Source of the DNA: Wolfiporia cocos | Lineage: Eukaryota; Basidiomycota; Agaricomycetes; Polyporales; Phaeolaceae | Assembly: GCA_029448655.1 (NCBI GenBank) | Contig: JACCLO010000011.1 | Span: 1,674,001 to 1,738,000 of the forward strand | DNA: 64,000 nt | Reading direction: 5' to 3' | Part shown: piece by piece, positions 35,201-47,132 of the stretch | Numbering within the stretch: position 1 is the stretch's first letter | How the letters are laid out: each line of letters opens with the position of its first letter | The notes under the pieces: generated by a model | Told to the model about the DNA's origin: nothing | The model's input: the letters and a program-made list of their open reading frames with translations, nothing else | Database searches by the model: none | Program-made: the position numbers and the translations under genes

Positions 35201-37439
35201 CTCGGACTCGGATGCAGGCGCGCTAGTGCGTGATTTCCACAGCGTGCATGCGTGCCCCGAGTCGAGGGCAGCGATCCGGAGGCGGCGGCGACCGTCCTTA
35301 ATGTCGGTGCTGTAGACATGTGTGCCACCCGGTGCGAGATACTGGCAGTCAGCGTGGGGCAGGGGGATTGACCGTGCTATTGTCGGGCTGGAAGAATAGT
35401 GCGTCAACAAAATGTGCAAACGACTGAGGACCGTGACTAACCGGAGACGTCGGGAGGACGGGGAAGACGTAGTGTCGACGGCATCGTTGTCGGCTGTCAC
35501 TTCTATGATCGAATACGTGTCCGCATGATCCTGCATGACCATGAGTGAAGCGTAGTGAGATGAGCATTGAGGGTCGTACAGGATGCAACACAGTGAACGA
35601 TTCAGCGTGCAACCATTCCACATCTCGCGTATCCGACAACGGCTCGGTAAACAAGACGCGTGCACGGTGATCATGATACTCGAGCACCTAAACACTTTCC
35701 TCAGCAGCCAGAACCATAAGCTCTAGAACCATGCTTACCGAAAAGTACGCATCGCTCCACACTGCGACCCGCACGCCGCCACCACCATCAATAGCCTGCG
35801 CGCCACACATGCGCCCGCGCACGGGCACGTCCCCCAGATCGTTCGCCTCCCCGAGCCACGCGCGCGCCGCCACACCGTCCGTCTCCGCCTCCATCTCTGC
35901 TACGCGCTCCCGCGAGAGCGCCTGTAGCGCCTGCAACGCCTTGAACGGGTTCGGTATCGGCAGCGGCGTGCTCGACTCCGCGTCCTTCTCCCCGTCGCTG
36001 TCCGACGAGGGTGACGCATGCGGTGCAGAGAGGGACAGCGTGCGCGCGACGAGGCGGCGCGCGGCGCTGTAGAGCAGCGTGAGCGTGCCTATGCGCGCAG
36101 CGTCAGACGTGCGCGGGGCTTAAATGCAATATAGCGGTTACCGTCTGTCTCGCGGCATAGTGCGACTGAATCCGCGCAGCCGGCGGCCTCCCAGTCGCCC
36201 AGCAGCGACAGGGCCAGCTCGAGCCCGTCGTCGTGCACCTCGTACGCCACCAGCCGGACGCGTCCCTCGGAATCCGAGTCGGCCGAGTCAGCCGCGCCGC
36301 TCCCATCCTGCGCGTCGCTCGTTGCGCACACAATCAATATATTCATCTGTGACGTAGCGTACATGTTGGTATGAGACATGGGGATACAAAGCCCAGACCG
36401 CACCTCGCCCAGTACCTCCACATGCAGGCCCCGCCACGTCCACAGCGTTGGCGCGTACGCCGTCGCGCTCAGTGGGTTGCGTGCGAGACTGACGGACTGC
36501 GCGGGGACGGTGGTCGACGCCAGAGATCTCCCGTCGACGGTGGCAAACACGGATATGTCTCTGTATGCTAGGTCGATCAGGAGGCGTTGCGTAACGACCA
36601 AAGGACGAGGGGTGGCCTCACCCTGTTTCCTGGAGGCTGATGAGGGACCTGCCTTGGTCGTAGGATTTCAAGGCTGCCACCGGGTGCGCAGAACCGCGCC
36701 GCGGTGGCAGTACGTGGCAGGTCAGCAGCAACGACGACGAGGCTGCACTCTCACCGATTTGGCTGTTAAATGCAGTGGCAGGAGAGAGAGGAGACGGTGA
36801 GGACGCGGAAGACCTGGAGGGTGGCGTGAGGGACGACACCCGCACCCTGCTCACGCTTGTAGCGGGCGAGGGCTTGTCGCGCTCGCGCTCGTTGCCCGCG
36901 TCCGAGGTCGGTACAGACGACAGGGCACCACTGAACGAGTTCCGGTTCTCCTTGATAGGCTTGCCCTTCAGGAATCCCTTCAGCTTGTCTGGCTCCTGCT
37001 CGTAGTCGACGTAGTTCTTTGGCGCTTCGACCTGCTCTGCGGAGACGGAGGAGACTACGCGCGAGCGCGTGACGCTGAACGGTGCCGAATTGGACTTTAT
37101 GGACGACGGAGAGGCAGAGCGTGAGTGCCCACGCACGAGGCTGGAGTGGCGCGCTGCATGCGCGTGTCGCACGGGAGACGTAGGTAGGCCTGAGTCGACG
37201 GGGCTGCCCTTCGGACGGGCCTCAGGAGTTGGCGGGCCAAAGAGGACGATCGTGCCGTCGTCGCTGCCTATCGCCGCGCCGCAAGCAGAGCCGTCAGTAT
37301 ATGGTGCTGCCCAAGTAGCGAGACAGGTTGGAGATCCTGATAAGTAGCTCTGTTCAACAAGCGAGTCCGCTGGGCCCTTCACCTCCCAAGGGAGAATTGG
37401 CGGGAAAGTGAGCGGTACAGTCAGAGATCCCGAAGCCAT
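32261..37439 (-). CDS. WDR7/rabconnectin-3-beta-like WD40 protein
   Basis: Large multi-exon minus-strand gene. It starts MASGSLTVPLTFPPILPWEV (ATG 37439-37437). The N-terminal part has WD-like units (ACGAAIGSDDGTIVLFG) interrupted by a Ser/Arg/Pro-rich linker (about 37200-36750). The middle is a poorly conserved helical region (LAASTLQLDVEALIKQ, HEKLAIGALPVSAHYFG). The C-terminus is diagnostic: QRLAVGTSEGAVVMYDLKTA, VLEGHKKRTTACSFSPDGRR, VWKVGSSFSSFF and PPRQGHSGSDPFKTLSFNVG, then a last exon RMTLAATLGNVRFEWPADRS to the TAA at 32261. This is the WDR7/rabconnectin-3-beta family, which in animals partners DMXL proteins to regulate V-ATPase assembly. A fungal role in V-ATPase control is inferred. 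A piece of it is duplicated at 28185-28386. Confidence 0.82.
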
Positions 37440-38927
37440 GATGAGTCTAAAGTGCTTAAAGCACAGTAATGGTCGTGTCCAAGTTGAGACTGGGTTCCAG
37501 AGCGATATAGGTACATCCACAACCACTGGGCCTCAAGTGCATACACCGGCTATCGGCGCATAAGCAAAAGCCACGTACAGCGCAGAGCGTCGAGACCAGT
37601 ATTTAGGCGTTGCAGCCTACAGCCGCAGCTTAAGACTTATAAGCACGGTGCAGTGCTAATGTATGCTTCCCAACTGAAACAGCGATAACCAGAGTAGCCA
37701 GAGAGCGGAGAGCGGAGAGCGGAAGCCCAAGAGGCGCCGGTAGCAGCCACAGCGTGATCGATGCGTTGATCGATCAAGATGAACCCAAACCATCACTCTA
37801 CCGATATCTCTCTGCTGCTGAAGCCACCTTGTGTAGCTGGAACGGCCTTGCTTCGTACAATGCCGTCAGGCAACAACGGCTGCTCTCCCTTGCGACAACA
37901 CCATCACTCAGGGAAGCATCTCGGGTTCGAGACTCGCTAAAGGTTAACAAGGACTCTCGGATAGCCTTTTGTACTTCGAGAACCGAAAGAATGTTTTGAT
38001 GCTTGACAGTGCTACGGTTTTGAGCCTGGAGGAATGGCTTTCCATGTTTCTTAACACATGTCATCTGTCTGTGTTATCACTTCGAAGGCAGCAGCACTTG
38101 GCTGGGCTCTAGCGCATGTCACCCAAGGTGGCTGTGTCGATAGCTTTCGCTCCGGCGGCTCAACGTGCGCATGAAGTGACCGTGCAGGGCTTACGACATC
38201 CCATGGCAATACTCTTGCTGGATCCCGAGGTGCCCGCATTCCACGAAGGTAATACTTTCCATTCTTCTGTTTGTGAAGACATTCACACGGCGCTTCCATC
38301 CAAGTAGGCGCATGTCTGTCTGAAACGTCCTCGAACGCTACCGCATTTGCGCAGTATCATTGCCTCTACCGAACATCTTCTTCAATTTGGGTGAACCCAC
38401 TTTACGCTTGACTCATCCCATCCGGTGCTTCCTTTTCGCACTCTGTGTCTTGGCTCGCGCTCTCAAGATATCCTCTCATGTGCTCCATGTTCTTTATGCT
38501 CTTCGAGCCGCGGACACAACCGAAGGCAGCCGCAGATGCGCTCTTTTAGCCCAATTGGCAACTCTGGCGGAGGTTCGCAGTCTCCATAGTTCGTCTATTA
38601 TGTATTCTCTGCGACTACCCTTGCTTGGCGGAGTGGAAGACACAAGTCGCACGCCTTCTCGCGATAGAGATGGGCGTGTGCATCACCTGCCGATGACGCG
38701 TTCCCGCACGCCGGCCTCCGCCATCGGGCCAAGCACTTCTGACGACGGCACTTCCCATCAACCCTGCATAACTCCGTCCATTCTCGAAAACCCTTACGGT
38801 CTCCGCAGCGGCCAAGCGTTCCTCTATGTAAGTGCGCACAATGCCCACCTTCGCTGCCGCCCGCGCCCGTCCTTCGTTTGTACCAACTCGCCGCGCATAC
38901 GCGCTGCATCCCATATCCATATACCAA
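37440..38927. other. Intergenic region with a dispersed repeat
   Basis: 1.49 kb between divergent genes. 37695-37730 contains a short GAGAGCGG-type tandem tract. 37940-38420 is a dispersed repeat listed separately. An open frame of 225 codons covers 38360-39037. Its part from 38600 on (MYSLRLPLLGGVEDTSR) could be an upstream exon of the next gene, but no in-phase join was found. Confidence 0.4.
37940..38420 (-). repeat. Dispersed repeat, copy 1
   Basis: About 480 bp that matches 57870-58370 in the opposite orientation. On the minus strand it has a frame reading LHKQKNGKYYLRGMRAPRDP then ARVLPWDVVSPARSLHA, nearly identical to the other copy. Both frames end at the same stop. Whether this frame is the coding one is unknown. 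No known family recognised. Confidence 0.75.
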
Positions 38928-40008
38928 ATGGCAGCGACACCGGTCGTGCGCGCCACGGCGCCGAGCGGGACCGCACAAGCGGGCTCGTCCAAAGTGGCCA
39001 CAGGCACAATGGCGGCGATGGTCTTCGGCGTTTGTGAGTCCAGCCAGTGTGCCCAGCAGCGCGAAGGATCTGACACGCCCCTCGCCATCGTCGCGTCGAT
39101 CTGCAGTGTGCCTGTTCGGCCTCGTCCTGACCTATCAGCTCGTCCCCCGCCTCCACCGCCGGACCCCCGCGGCCCAGGCGCGACTCGCCGCCGCGGCACG
39201 CCCGCCCGCCGACCGCGGCAACCGGTTGACCCGCCCCATCCGCCGCCTGCTCTCCAGGCTCTCCACGCTCCTTTCACCATCCACACCGAAAACCGACGCG
39301 GGCGCGGCCCCACACGCGGCGCAGACGCACCCCAGCCTCCGCCCGCTCCACCTCCAAAGCGTCAACTCCGTCCCGCGCACGCCCCGCGCGCGGCGCAAGC
39401 CCAGGACGCCCCTCCGGCTCAACATCCCGCACCCGCGCCTGTCCGACCTGCTCGCGACGCCCTCCGCGACGCCCACGCCGTCCCGGAAGCACTTCCGGCC
39501 GCTCGACGACAGCCTCTACCCGGACCCCGACCCCGCCGGGAACGCGGTGTACCTCACCGAGAAGCCGCCGCCCGCGCGCGTGTCGCCGTGGTCCCCGCGC
39601 GAGGCAGACTTCCCCTACCCGACCACGCCCACTCCGACGCAGTGGGGTGGGTCGGGGCTGAGCGGAGGGTGGGAGGTCTTCGAGTCCCCGCCGCCGTTCT
39701 CGCCGCCGCCGGCGTATGTGCCTGGCACGCCGCGGCGGTGGGGGTGGGTGGGGCAGCCCAGCCCACCGGTCTCTCCGGGCGTCATTAAGAAAGAGGAGAA
39801 TGTGGCGCCGACTGAGCAAGGCGCCCGGGCTGAAGAGAAGATAGATCTCTCTGAGATCGTCGTGTGCAACCACCAGGCATCCGATGTTGACGCCGCGCGC
39901 GAGGCGGCCGCGTCTGCTTTCGTGATCGCAGACGATGACGATGTCCTCAGCGATACCGCTAGCGTCTCGAGCACTTGGTCATCCGGCACCAACATGAACG
40001 CGTTGTAA
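38928..40008 (+). CDS. Single-pass membrane protein, Pro/Arg-rich
   Basis: Model: ATG at 38928 (MAATPVVRATAPSGTAQAGS), an intron from GTGAGT near 39031 to CTGCAG near 39098, then LCLFGLVLTYQLVPRLHRRT and one long exon to the TAA at 40006-40008. The join creates a single hydrophobic helix (MAAMVFGVLCLFGLVLTYQL) followed by Arg-rich residues, so it is likely a type III/IV anchored protein with a cytosolic tail of about 290 residues. The tail is rich in Pro, Arg and Ser, with SPWSPREADFPYPTTP and SPPPFSPPPAYVPG, and an acidic C-terminal part with a Ser-rich end. No domain recognised. A different, longer N-terminus using upstream exons is possible. Confidence 0.6.
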
Positions 40009-40415
40009 ATTGTACAGTATTGTGGCGCAGATCTCTCTTGTACATTGTCGGGGCGGCGTGGCATATGTGCCTTGCAATTAGCTTCGACAGTGAAGTCTGT
40101 CGATGTAGAATCGCCTCGATTATGCAGGCTTACCTGCAACTGTGCCAGTAGGCGGTAAATCATCGAGATTGAAGAAAATTGGCTAAATGCGATTGGCGGG
40201 CTCAAGGACGCGCGCGACGCGGTCTGACGCGTGCAGTCACAAGCGTGTCACGCGTATCTGTCACGTGTGGCGTAGCGCGAACGTGGCCCGGGCAGCGGAG
40301 TCGTGTAGGTTTCCTCCGCCAATCAGCCAACAGCCTACGAACCCATCTGCTCTTAATATTGCGAAGCATACACACACGTCTGTCTGAGAGAGTACTAAAG
40401 CTACTTGTGGGCAAA
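40009..40415 (+). promoter_or_regulatory. Upstream region of the ALG11 gene
   Basis: 407 bp between same-strand genes. It contains two ACGCGT sites (40227, 40250) and a CACGTG E-box (40262), all within 45 bp, about 150-190 bp upstream of the ATG. Their use is inferred only. Confidence 0.35.
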
Positions 40416-42372
40416 ATGTCCGTCTTTGCCTGGCTCGTGGTGGGCATCTTCGGGTACTACATGCTCGCTCGTCTCCGGGAGCTCCGGGGCGGGAAGGTGC
40501 ACGAGGATGACCGCAATCACGCCATATTGGCTGAGCTAAAGGTCGCGGAGGTAGCGGGGAAGAAGACAGTCGGGTTCTTCCATCCGTACTGGTGAGTCCC
40601 GACTTTCCCGGCCTGGCGAAATGTGCATCTAATCTCACGTAGCTTCGCTCCAGCAATGCAGGCGGCGGCGGCGAACGTGTTCTGTGGACTGCCATTGCGA
40701 GCACACAGCGGAACGAGCCGGATGTCATCAGCATTGTGTACACCGGGGATGTCGACGCCACCAAGGACGAGATCATAGCGAAAGTGAAGGTGTGTGGCGG
40801 TCCGTTGCGTCGTGTGCCCGAGACTCATGGACCTAAGGCAAGATTTGATATCGAGCTCTCGCCGGCGAGTCTGCAGTTCGTCTTCTTGAAGTCGCGGTAT
40901 CTCGTCGAGGACTCCACATGGCCACGCTTCACCCTCCTAGGGCAGAGCCTTGGTTCCATGTACCTCGTATGGGAGGCGGTGTCGGAATACGTGCCCGATC
41001 TGTTCATTGGTGAGGACTTGCTATCCTCGACACGCGTACAGACACCTCACGAAGCGCAGACACTATGGGATACGCGTTCACGTTTCATATTGTCCGACTA
41101 TTCGGAAGGATTCCTGTAGGAGCCTACGTGCACTACCCGACGATCAGCACGGACATGCTAGAACGGGTCAGGTCTCGCAAGAAGTGGCACACAAACTCAG
41201 ATACCATCTCATCTTCACCATTTTTGAGCAAGGCCAAGCTATTGTTCGTATATCTAACGTCTCGTGGTGAATCTCCGCTGACTTTGAAGCCAGATATTAC
41301 CGTCTCTTCATGTACTACTATGCCAACTCCCTCAGACAAGCATCGTTCATCATGGTCAACTCCTCGTGGACGAAGAACCACGTCGACTCCATCCTGCAGC
41401 ATTCCGACCCGCTACTAGATTTTCTGCATCTATGCTCCCCGTTCCTGCTGCTCCAGCTGCTCTACCCTGCACACCCAGATCCTCCACGGTCAGCACGCAT
41501 CGTATACCCTCCATGCGACACGCGCGAGATGGCCAAGTTCCCGCTCGAGGGCCGTGAACGCGTGGTCCTCAGTGTCGCTCAGTTCCGGTAAGTGCGCTCG
41601 TATGTGAGCGGCTGTGTATGACGATGCTCAGTCACCACAAGGCCGGAGAAGGACCACCCTGCGCAGGTCTACTCCTTCCACAAGCTGTTGGAGGCGCATC
41701 CCGAGTACAAGGCGCCTGGGTCGCAAGCGAAGCTGGTCCTCTTGGGCGGCAGCCGTAACGCCGAGGACGCGGAGCGCGTGTCGAGTCTCCGCGCCCTTGC
41801 AAAGACCCTCGGCGTCGAAGTCAGTCTGCGACGTTTCGTTGGCTACATCCCACTGATCCAAATGGTTCTGTAGGAATATGTCGAGTTTGTGGTCAACGCA
41901 CCATATCCAGAGATGCTGGGGTGGCTGTCGAGAGCGAGCATTGGCTTGAACACGATGGTTGACGAGCACTTTGGGATCAACGTCGTCGAGTACATGGTGC
42001 GTGGAGGGTCTCCCTGAAAGTACGTGTGCGGCCGGGGGATGTAACAGTGTCTCTATAGGCTGCTGGCGTTGTTCCAGTGGCGCACGCATCGGGAGGGCCC
42101 CTCAATGATATTGTTGTGCCATACAATGGCGAACCAACAGGTACGACGATGACATCGGGCTCATTCAGTAGCTCACACGATCCTCAGGCTTCCACGCGAC
42201 AACTCCAAAGGCGTTCGCGGATGCGTTCCACAAAGTATTCACTCTGACCCGCGAAGAGGACGTCGCACTACGCCAGCGCGCCCGAAAGTGGGCCGTCCAG
42301 CGGTTCTCAGAAGAGGAGTTTGAAAAGGGCTGGAACGAGAGCGGGTGGAAGAGGTGGCTGCCGCGTGAATGA
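40416..42372 (+). CDS. ALG11: ALG11-type alpha-1,2-mannosyltransferase
   Basis: Starts [20 protein letters not shown], an N-terminal membrane anchor. The first intron joins FFHPY to [12 protein letters not shown], the conserved glycine-rich motif of ALG11. Later exons give [82 protein letters not shown] and [13 protein letters not shown]. The GT4 C-terminal half follows: [34 protein letters not shown] and [20 protein letters not shown], carrying the EX7E-type nucleotide-sugar site. It ends WKRWLPRE at 42370-42372. ALG11 adds the fourth and fifth mannoses to Man3GlcNAc2-PP-dolichol on the cytosolic face of the ER for N-glycosylation. It is convergent with the next gene. Confidence 0.93.
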
Positions 42373-42632
42373 CTTGCGCGCTGAGGTCGGTAATCGGAAG
42401 ACTGCTTTTGCTTGTCTGTTCGGCACCCATGGACCAATGACATTTTGGGCTTCTGCCATTGATGAGATGATGATCATGGTTCCTTCAGATCGTGTGCATG
42501 CGTGAGTGCTGTCTATTGGTCTATACATAATTTTACATTCCGGGCTTCGTTTGGCGCGGACGGCGTCCCATGTGTACCCGACCCACCAACAATGACGAGC
42601 TGAGCGTCGCATACTGCTAACTAACTTCGGCC

Positions 42633-44268
42633 TCAATCTCTCACTAGGATCTTGTCCGCTTTGTGGTAGATCTCGGAGAGGTTCTTGAAGCCGCTCAACC
42701 CGAGGGATACGTCAAAGTCGGCAAGAACGGATCTCAGCTGGGTCTCCACGCCCTCCTGGCCTCCGACCGTCAAGGCGTACATGAAGGGTCGTCCGTCTGC
42801 ATGCAAAATCAGTCGTTGTCCACAAGGCGTTATCCAATGGGTGAGACGCTTACACAAGACACCTTGTGCACCGAGTGCAATGGCTTTGATGATGTCGCTA
42901 CCGGTACGAATGCCGGAGTCGATGAGGACGGTGAGTCGCCCGCTCGCTTGCGCCTCCCGGACCTTGGGGCTCTGCATGATCATGTAGAGCGCGTACAGGG
43001 TCGAGAGCGACCCGTCGACCTGCCGGCCACCTGTGGATCACATGAGCGGGCGACGCGGTGTACCCTCGTATCGACGCGGCTTACCGTGGTTGGAGACGAC
43101 GATCCCGTCCACACCGTAATCAATGGCCTGCTCGGCGTCCTGGAGGCGAAACGTCATCACTCGGGCTCGAAATCCCGGGCCCGGAGGCACGCACCTCGGC
43201 GCACATGATCCCCTTGAGGATCAGCGGGCCCTCCCAGTGCTGCTTGAGGAAGGCGAGCTGGTCCCACGTCTTGAAGACGCCCGAGGTGACCTCGCGGATC
43301 CACTCCTTCCCGAGGAACGCGCGCTGCGTCGCGTCCTCGTCGCCGTTCCTGATCAGCTCGGCCTGGCGCGCGGGGACGTACGGCCACGACGGGACGTTGT
43401 CCGTCGGGTACGGCGCGAGGCCGAAGCGGGCCATGAACGCGGGGTCGGTGAGGCCGACGTGCACGCCGACGCCGTGGAAGAAGGGCAGGTACGCGGTCTC
43501 GATGTCGTGCGGCCGCCAGCCGAGCAGCATCGTGTCCAGGGTGACGACGAGCGCGCTGAACCCTGCCTTCTTGATGCGCGACAGCAGCGAGAGGGTGACC
43601 TCGTCGTGTGCGGGCCTGTGCGTCGGTGAGATGGCGGTGCCATGTGATGAGGATGTGCCACACACCAGTACAGCTGATACCATCGCTGGCCGTCGCCGTT
43701 GGCTTCCGCGATCGCCTCGATGGAGCGCGTCGATGCCGTGCTCATGATGTATGGGACGCCCACTTTCGCCGCCGCCGCAGCGGTGGCAGTCTCCCCATCA
43801 GAGTGGACGATTCCCTGCACGCCTATCGGAGCAAGGAGGAGCGGAGAGCTGTACTTCACGCCGAAGAGGGTGGTCTGGCAGACATATCACAGCTCGGTCA
43901 TCCGCCGCGAGACGACTGGGGGCGCGCCTACCTCGACATTGCGGTGCGTGACGTCGCGCAGCATGCGCGGGATGATCTTCCATCGGTTGAACTCGCTGAT
44001 GTTGTGGTCGTGCGTCGAGCACGTCCCCGCGCTGCCAAAGACATACAGGAACGCCTCTGCGCGGACGGGTCAGCGGCGGCAGTCCGAGCGGGCCGCGGCG
44101 ATCGAGATGCGCACCTTTCCGATCCTTGAGTTTCTCGCGTGCGGCATCCTCGAGCTTGGCGATGTCGACCGTGCCGAGGGCACTCGGGGGCTCGTGGTTG
44201 TCGTACAGCGCACGCATGTACGCCGACCAGGTGGACGTGGACACGGCATTGTTCTCGGCGATGGTCAT
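42633..44268 (-). CDS. FMN-dependent 2-hydroxy-acid dehydrogenase/oxidase
   Basis: Starts MTIAENNAVSTSTWSAYMRA. Family signatures in order: FNRWKIIPRMLRDVTHRNVE; SSPLLLAPIGVQGIVHSDGE; PYIMSTASTRSIEAIAEANG with RWYQLYW; LSLLSRIKKAGFSALVVTLD; LKGIMCAE; the active-site block VVSNHG|GRQVDG (catalytic His and substrate-binding Arg, joined across an intron); LIDSGIRTGSDIIKAIALGA; and GVLYGRPFMYALTVGG, where an intron near 42855-42790 splits the Tyr codon. There is no cytochrome b5 domain or obvious mitochondrial presequence, so it resembles lactate 2-monooxygenase/lactate oxidase-like fungal proteins rather than cytochrome b2. It probably oxidises L-lactate or a related 2-hydroxy acid. Exact substrate cannot be read from sequence. 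Confidence 0.88.
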
Positions 44269-45526
44269 GGTGTTGGGCAGGACAGGGGATGGCAGCGGAC
44301 TGGTGGGGATGGGTGGAGATGGAGGCCCCTCGGAGGCCCGCTCTTATAGCGTACCCGTCATGGGCCATGAAGAGTAGATGTAAGGTACGCTCTGGTGATC
44401 TACACTTTTTCCGACAAGGACCCTGAGCACGAACCGAAGTCCATACCAAACCGCAAGCGCCGCAGAAGACGAGACCGGACACCAAGGCGGTCTCAAAGCG
44501 GCAAGGGCACCACGAACACTGATTGATGCCATGGTTGCTGAGCACAACTCAATGTTGTGACGCCGCGCCCAGGCGCGCCCGTCAAGTCAGACAAAATCAG
44601 ATCACATCGCGCTCAAACTGTTCCGCTCATCGGCCCTCTGAATCGATCATACGGAGCAATGTTGTTGCAGCTTGCTCAGTGCACCGTCTCCCCAACGCGA
44701 AGCCCCTCCAGACATGAAACGCCTTCGCGCGCCACTACGAAGATATGATAACGGGGCGCGGCCCAGATTGCTTCGCCGATGGGAGCTCCGCCGCCTCGGA
44801 GCCGCTTGTCACCTCTGGGATCAACGCGCGTCCAGCAATATGGAAGGCAGGCGTGTATACCAGCCGCTCGGACACATCAGGCTGATTGTGCCGGTGAGCA
44901 TTCGCCCATTATAGCTAGAGCGGGCCCGCGTTGCTGCAGCGAACACGCAACGCGGGCGACTGAACGTGTATGGGAGGGTCCAAGATCCATGCAGCGCTCG
45001 TCGGTTGCTCCGCAGAACCCTTCCTACAGCGCGAGCGGTCGGGAATATATACCGCCCGAGTGGGGGGTTTGAGGGGGGTGCAGTATTTGTCGTCGCGTAG
45101 GCACAGCGGGGAGCCGTCCTAGGCGGCTGCTTCAGACCTGAATGAGTCAGTTCAGGCAGGGTCAATCTTACCCTGTCAAAGGTAGCTCGCCGGGCCAACC
45201 AGCGTCAGATCGCCGGATTTGCTAGAGAAGTTGAACGTCGTCGATTGGAGCAAAATGTCCGAGTGCAACAATCAATCTTCTCCAATACCTGCGCTCCGTG
45301 TAAGAGCGGCGGCGGGAAGGTAGAGTCTGATACGTATCGCACGCAGAGTCCGATAGCGCAACGGGTGAGGGCGATCGCGTGAGCCACTGTAATCTCCTGA
45401 CCATGATCGTACATATGGGGAAGCTCAGCAACGCCGCTCTGCCGCTTGACATTCGCATGGAAGAATACAATAGAGTACATACGACGATACGAGCTCTTGC
45501 CGACCAGCGCAGCGCGCTGTGGTGCG
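44269..45526. other. Intergenic, no supported gene
   Basis: About 1.26 kb upstream of the FMN enzyme and downstream of the CCDC25-like gene. Frames of up to 151 codons near 45205-45660 overlap the 3' end of the neighbour and lack recognisable content. A TATATA motif lies near 45053. Confidence 0.45.
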
Positions 45527-47132
45527 TCACATGAAGTCCTCCTCCAGTTCCCGGACCGACTTTTTCGGCGCGTCCGCAAGATAGTCGTCCCCCGCCTCTT
45601 CCTCCTGCTGTGCGAAGAGCGTGTCATACGACCGCGCCTGCTTCTCCGCCTCCCGCGCACGTGCGAGCTCCGCGTCCGCCTTCTTCTGCAGGGTCCAGCA
45701 CAGCGTCCGCAGTGTGAGAACGGATCGCCCGCGCGCGGGGAGCGGTGCAGGTGTGGAGAACGTCATCGTGAGCACACCTGTCGCCGGGGAGACGCGCGCA
45801 CGCACCTTCTGCGCGGCCGCCGCGCGGCGCGCCGCGTTCTCCGTCTTGATGCGCTCGACGCGCTCCTGCTCGTGGTCGACCTGCCGCTCGGCCTTCGTCT
45901 TGTTCAGCCGGTTCACGATCGCGTTCTCGCGCCGCGCGACGTGCACTGCCGCCACGCAACACACGCCGCACAATCACCGCCCTGCGCTGTGAGCCGCGGC
46001 CGGCCGCGCGCGCGCACGGGGAGACACGTACCCCGCTTTACCTGCGGGCGGGGCGGGGTGAGCGCGGACCGGGGCGCGCGCAGGCGGGACGCACCCGCTT
46101 ATCACTGTGGAAGGACACCTGGCCGACGGCCATGTCGCCCGTTTTCTACACGCGGGTCTGTCGGCGTCGCCGGGCAGCGCGGACGCGGGCACGCACCTTC
46201 AGGTTGTCCGCGGGCGTGTAGATGATCGTCAGGTTGTCCTTCTTGTTGCCTGGCCCCTGCATGTGTTAGTCTATTTGCGGGGTCGGAGGTTATGAATAGG
46301 CCAGTGCTTCGCTGCCACCCCGTGTGCGAGAAACAGAGTGGGGGATTAGAGATTTGCATATTAGGGCGATCTGATGACCTCAGTATAGGACGGGTATGCG
46401 TGAGCTTGTGCTGATCCATATCCGTCCTAGGCCAGGATCGCGGACACCAGGGTTGCTCTGAGGAGCGGCCAAGAACAGTCGACAGAGTCTGACAGAAGGG
46501 ACCCGCACAAAAAGTGACATGGGGCAGTGCCCACGGCTGGTGACGCAGTATGGACAAGCTAACGGCCGCCAAGAACCGCGCACCCCGTAGTCTAGCAGCA
46601 AAAAATCAACAGCCGGCGGAAGACCGCGGGGAGAGGCGTAAGGCATCGCCATCTGCACAACGGTAGGTATACTCGAGCCTCCGAGATGAACAGATCCCGC
46701 CACCTCAACACCCAGCCCCTCCGCCCGCGTACCCAGGGCCGCCTACAGCCGCGACAGACCAGACAAAGCGACATATAGGCACGACCCACCTTCGATCGAG
46801 TTCGCCTTCACGAGCTGCGCGCAGTCGACGAGGAGCGGCTCGGGGATCGCGTCCCACGCCATGCCGTCGGGCATGCGGAGGTAGACGTGCGCGGACGAGA
46901 GCTTGTCGACGTGGAACCACACGTCCTGCGGCCACGCGTACCTGATCAGGTCCTCGTCTGGCGGGCGCGGCCTCAGCGCGCGCGCGGCGGTGCAGGCGGA
47001 GATACGCACTCTCGACCTTGTCCTTGCCCATGTAGACCACTGCGGGCGGGTCCGCCGCTGCCCGGCGGGTGAGGGCGACGCTCGTCCGCACGGATGTCGG
47101 GGCTCACCTGTTGACGTGAAAAACAGCACCAT
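45527..47132 (-). CDS. CCDC25/Jlp2-like NFACT-R domain protein
   Basis: Starts MVLFFTST, then after an intron [10 protein letters not shown], then [20 protein letters not shown] and [20 protein letters not shown] with [16 protein letters not shown], which define the NFACT-R (DUF814) domain of CCDC25 and yeast Jlp2. After a long intron come [33 protein letters not shown], then a charged coiled-coil ([46 protein letters not shown]) and the acidic end VRELEEDFM, stop at 45527-45529. Domain order and length (about 215 residues) match CCDC25. Its role in fungi is poorly known; the domain is related to the RNA/ribosome-binding part of the NEMF/Rqc2 family. The intron around 46265-46790 is unusually long. 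Confidence 0.88.

Noticed and set aside
38360..39037. 225-codon frame as a separate gene
   Set aside because: Its right part overlaps the membrane-protein gene in another frame and its left part runs through the dispersed repeat; only a possible upstream exon is kept as a note.
42633..44268. Flavocytochrome b2 (L-lactate dehydrogenase)
   Set aside because: There is no N-terminal cytochrome b5 domain, so only the FMN oxidase/dehydrogenase family is claimed.
46371..46460. C/D-box snoRNA in the long CCDC25-like intron
   Set aside because: A TGATGA and a CTGA are present at plausible spacing, but on the strand opposite the gene, with an imperfect C box and no terminal stem.
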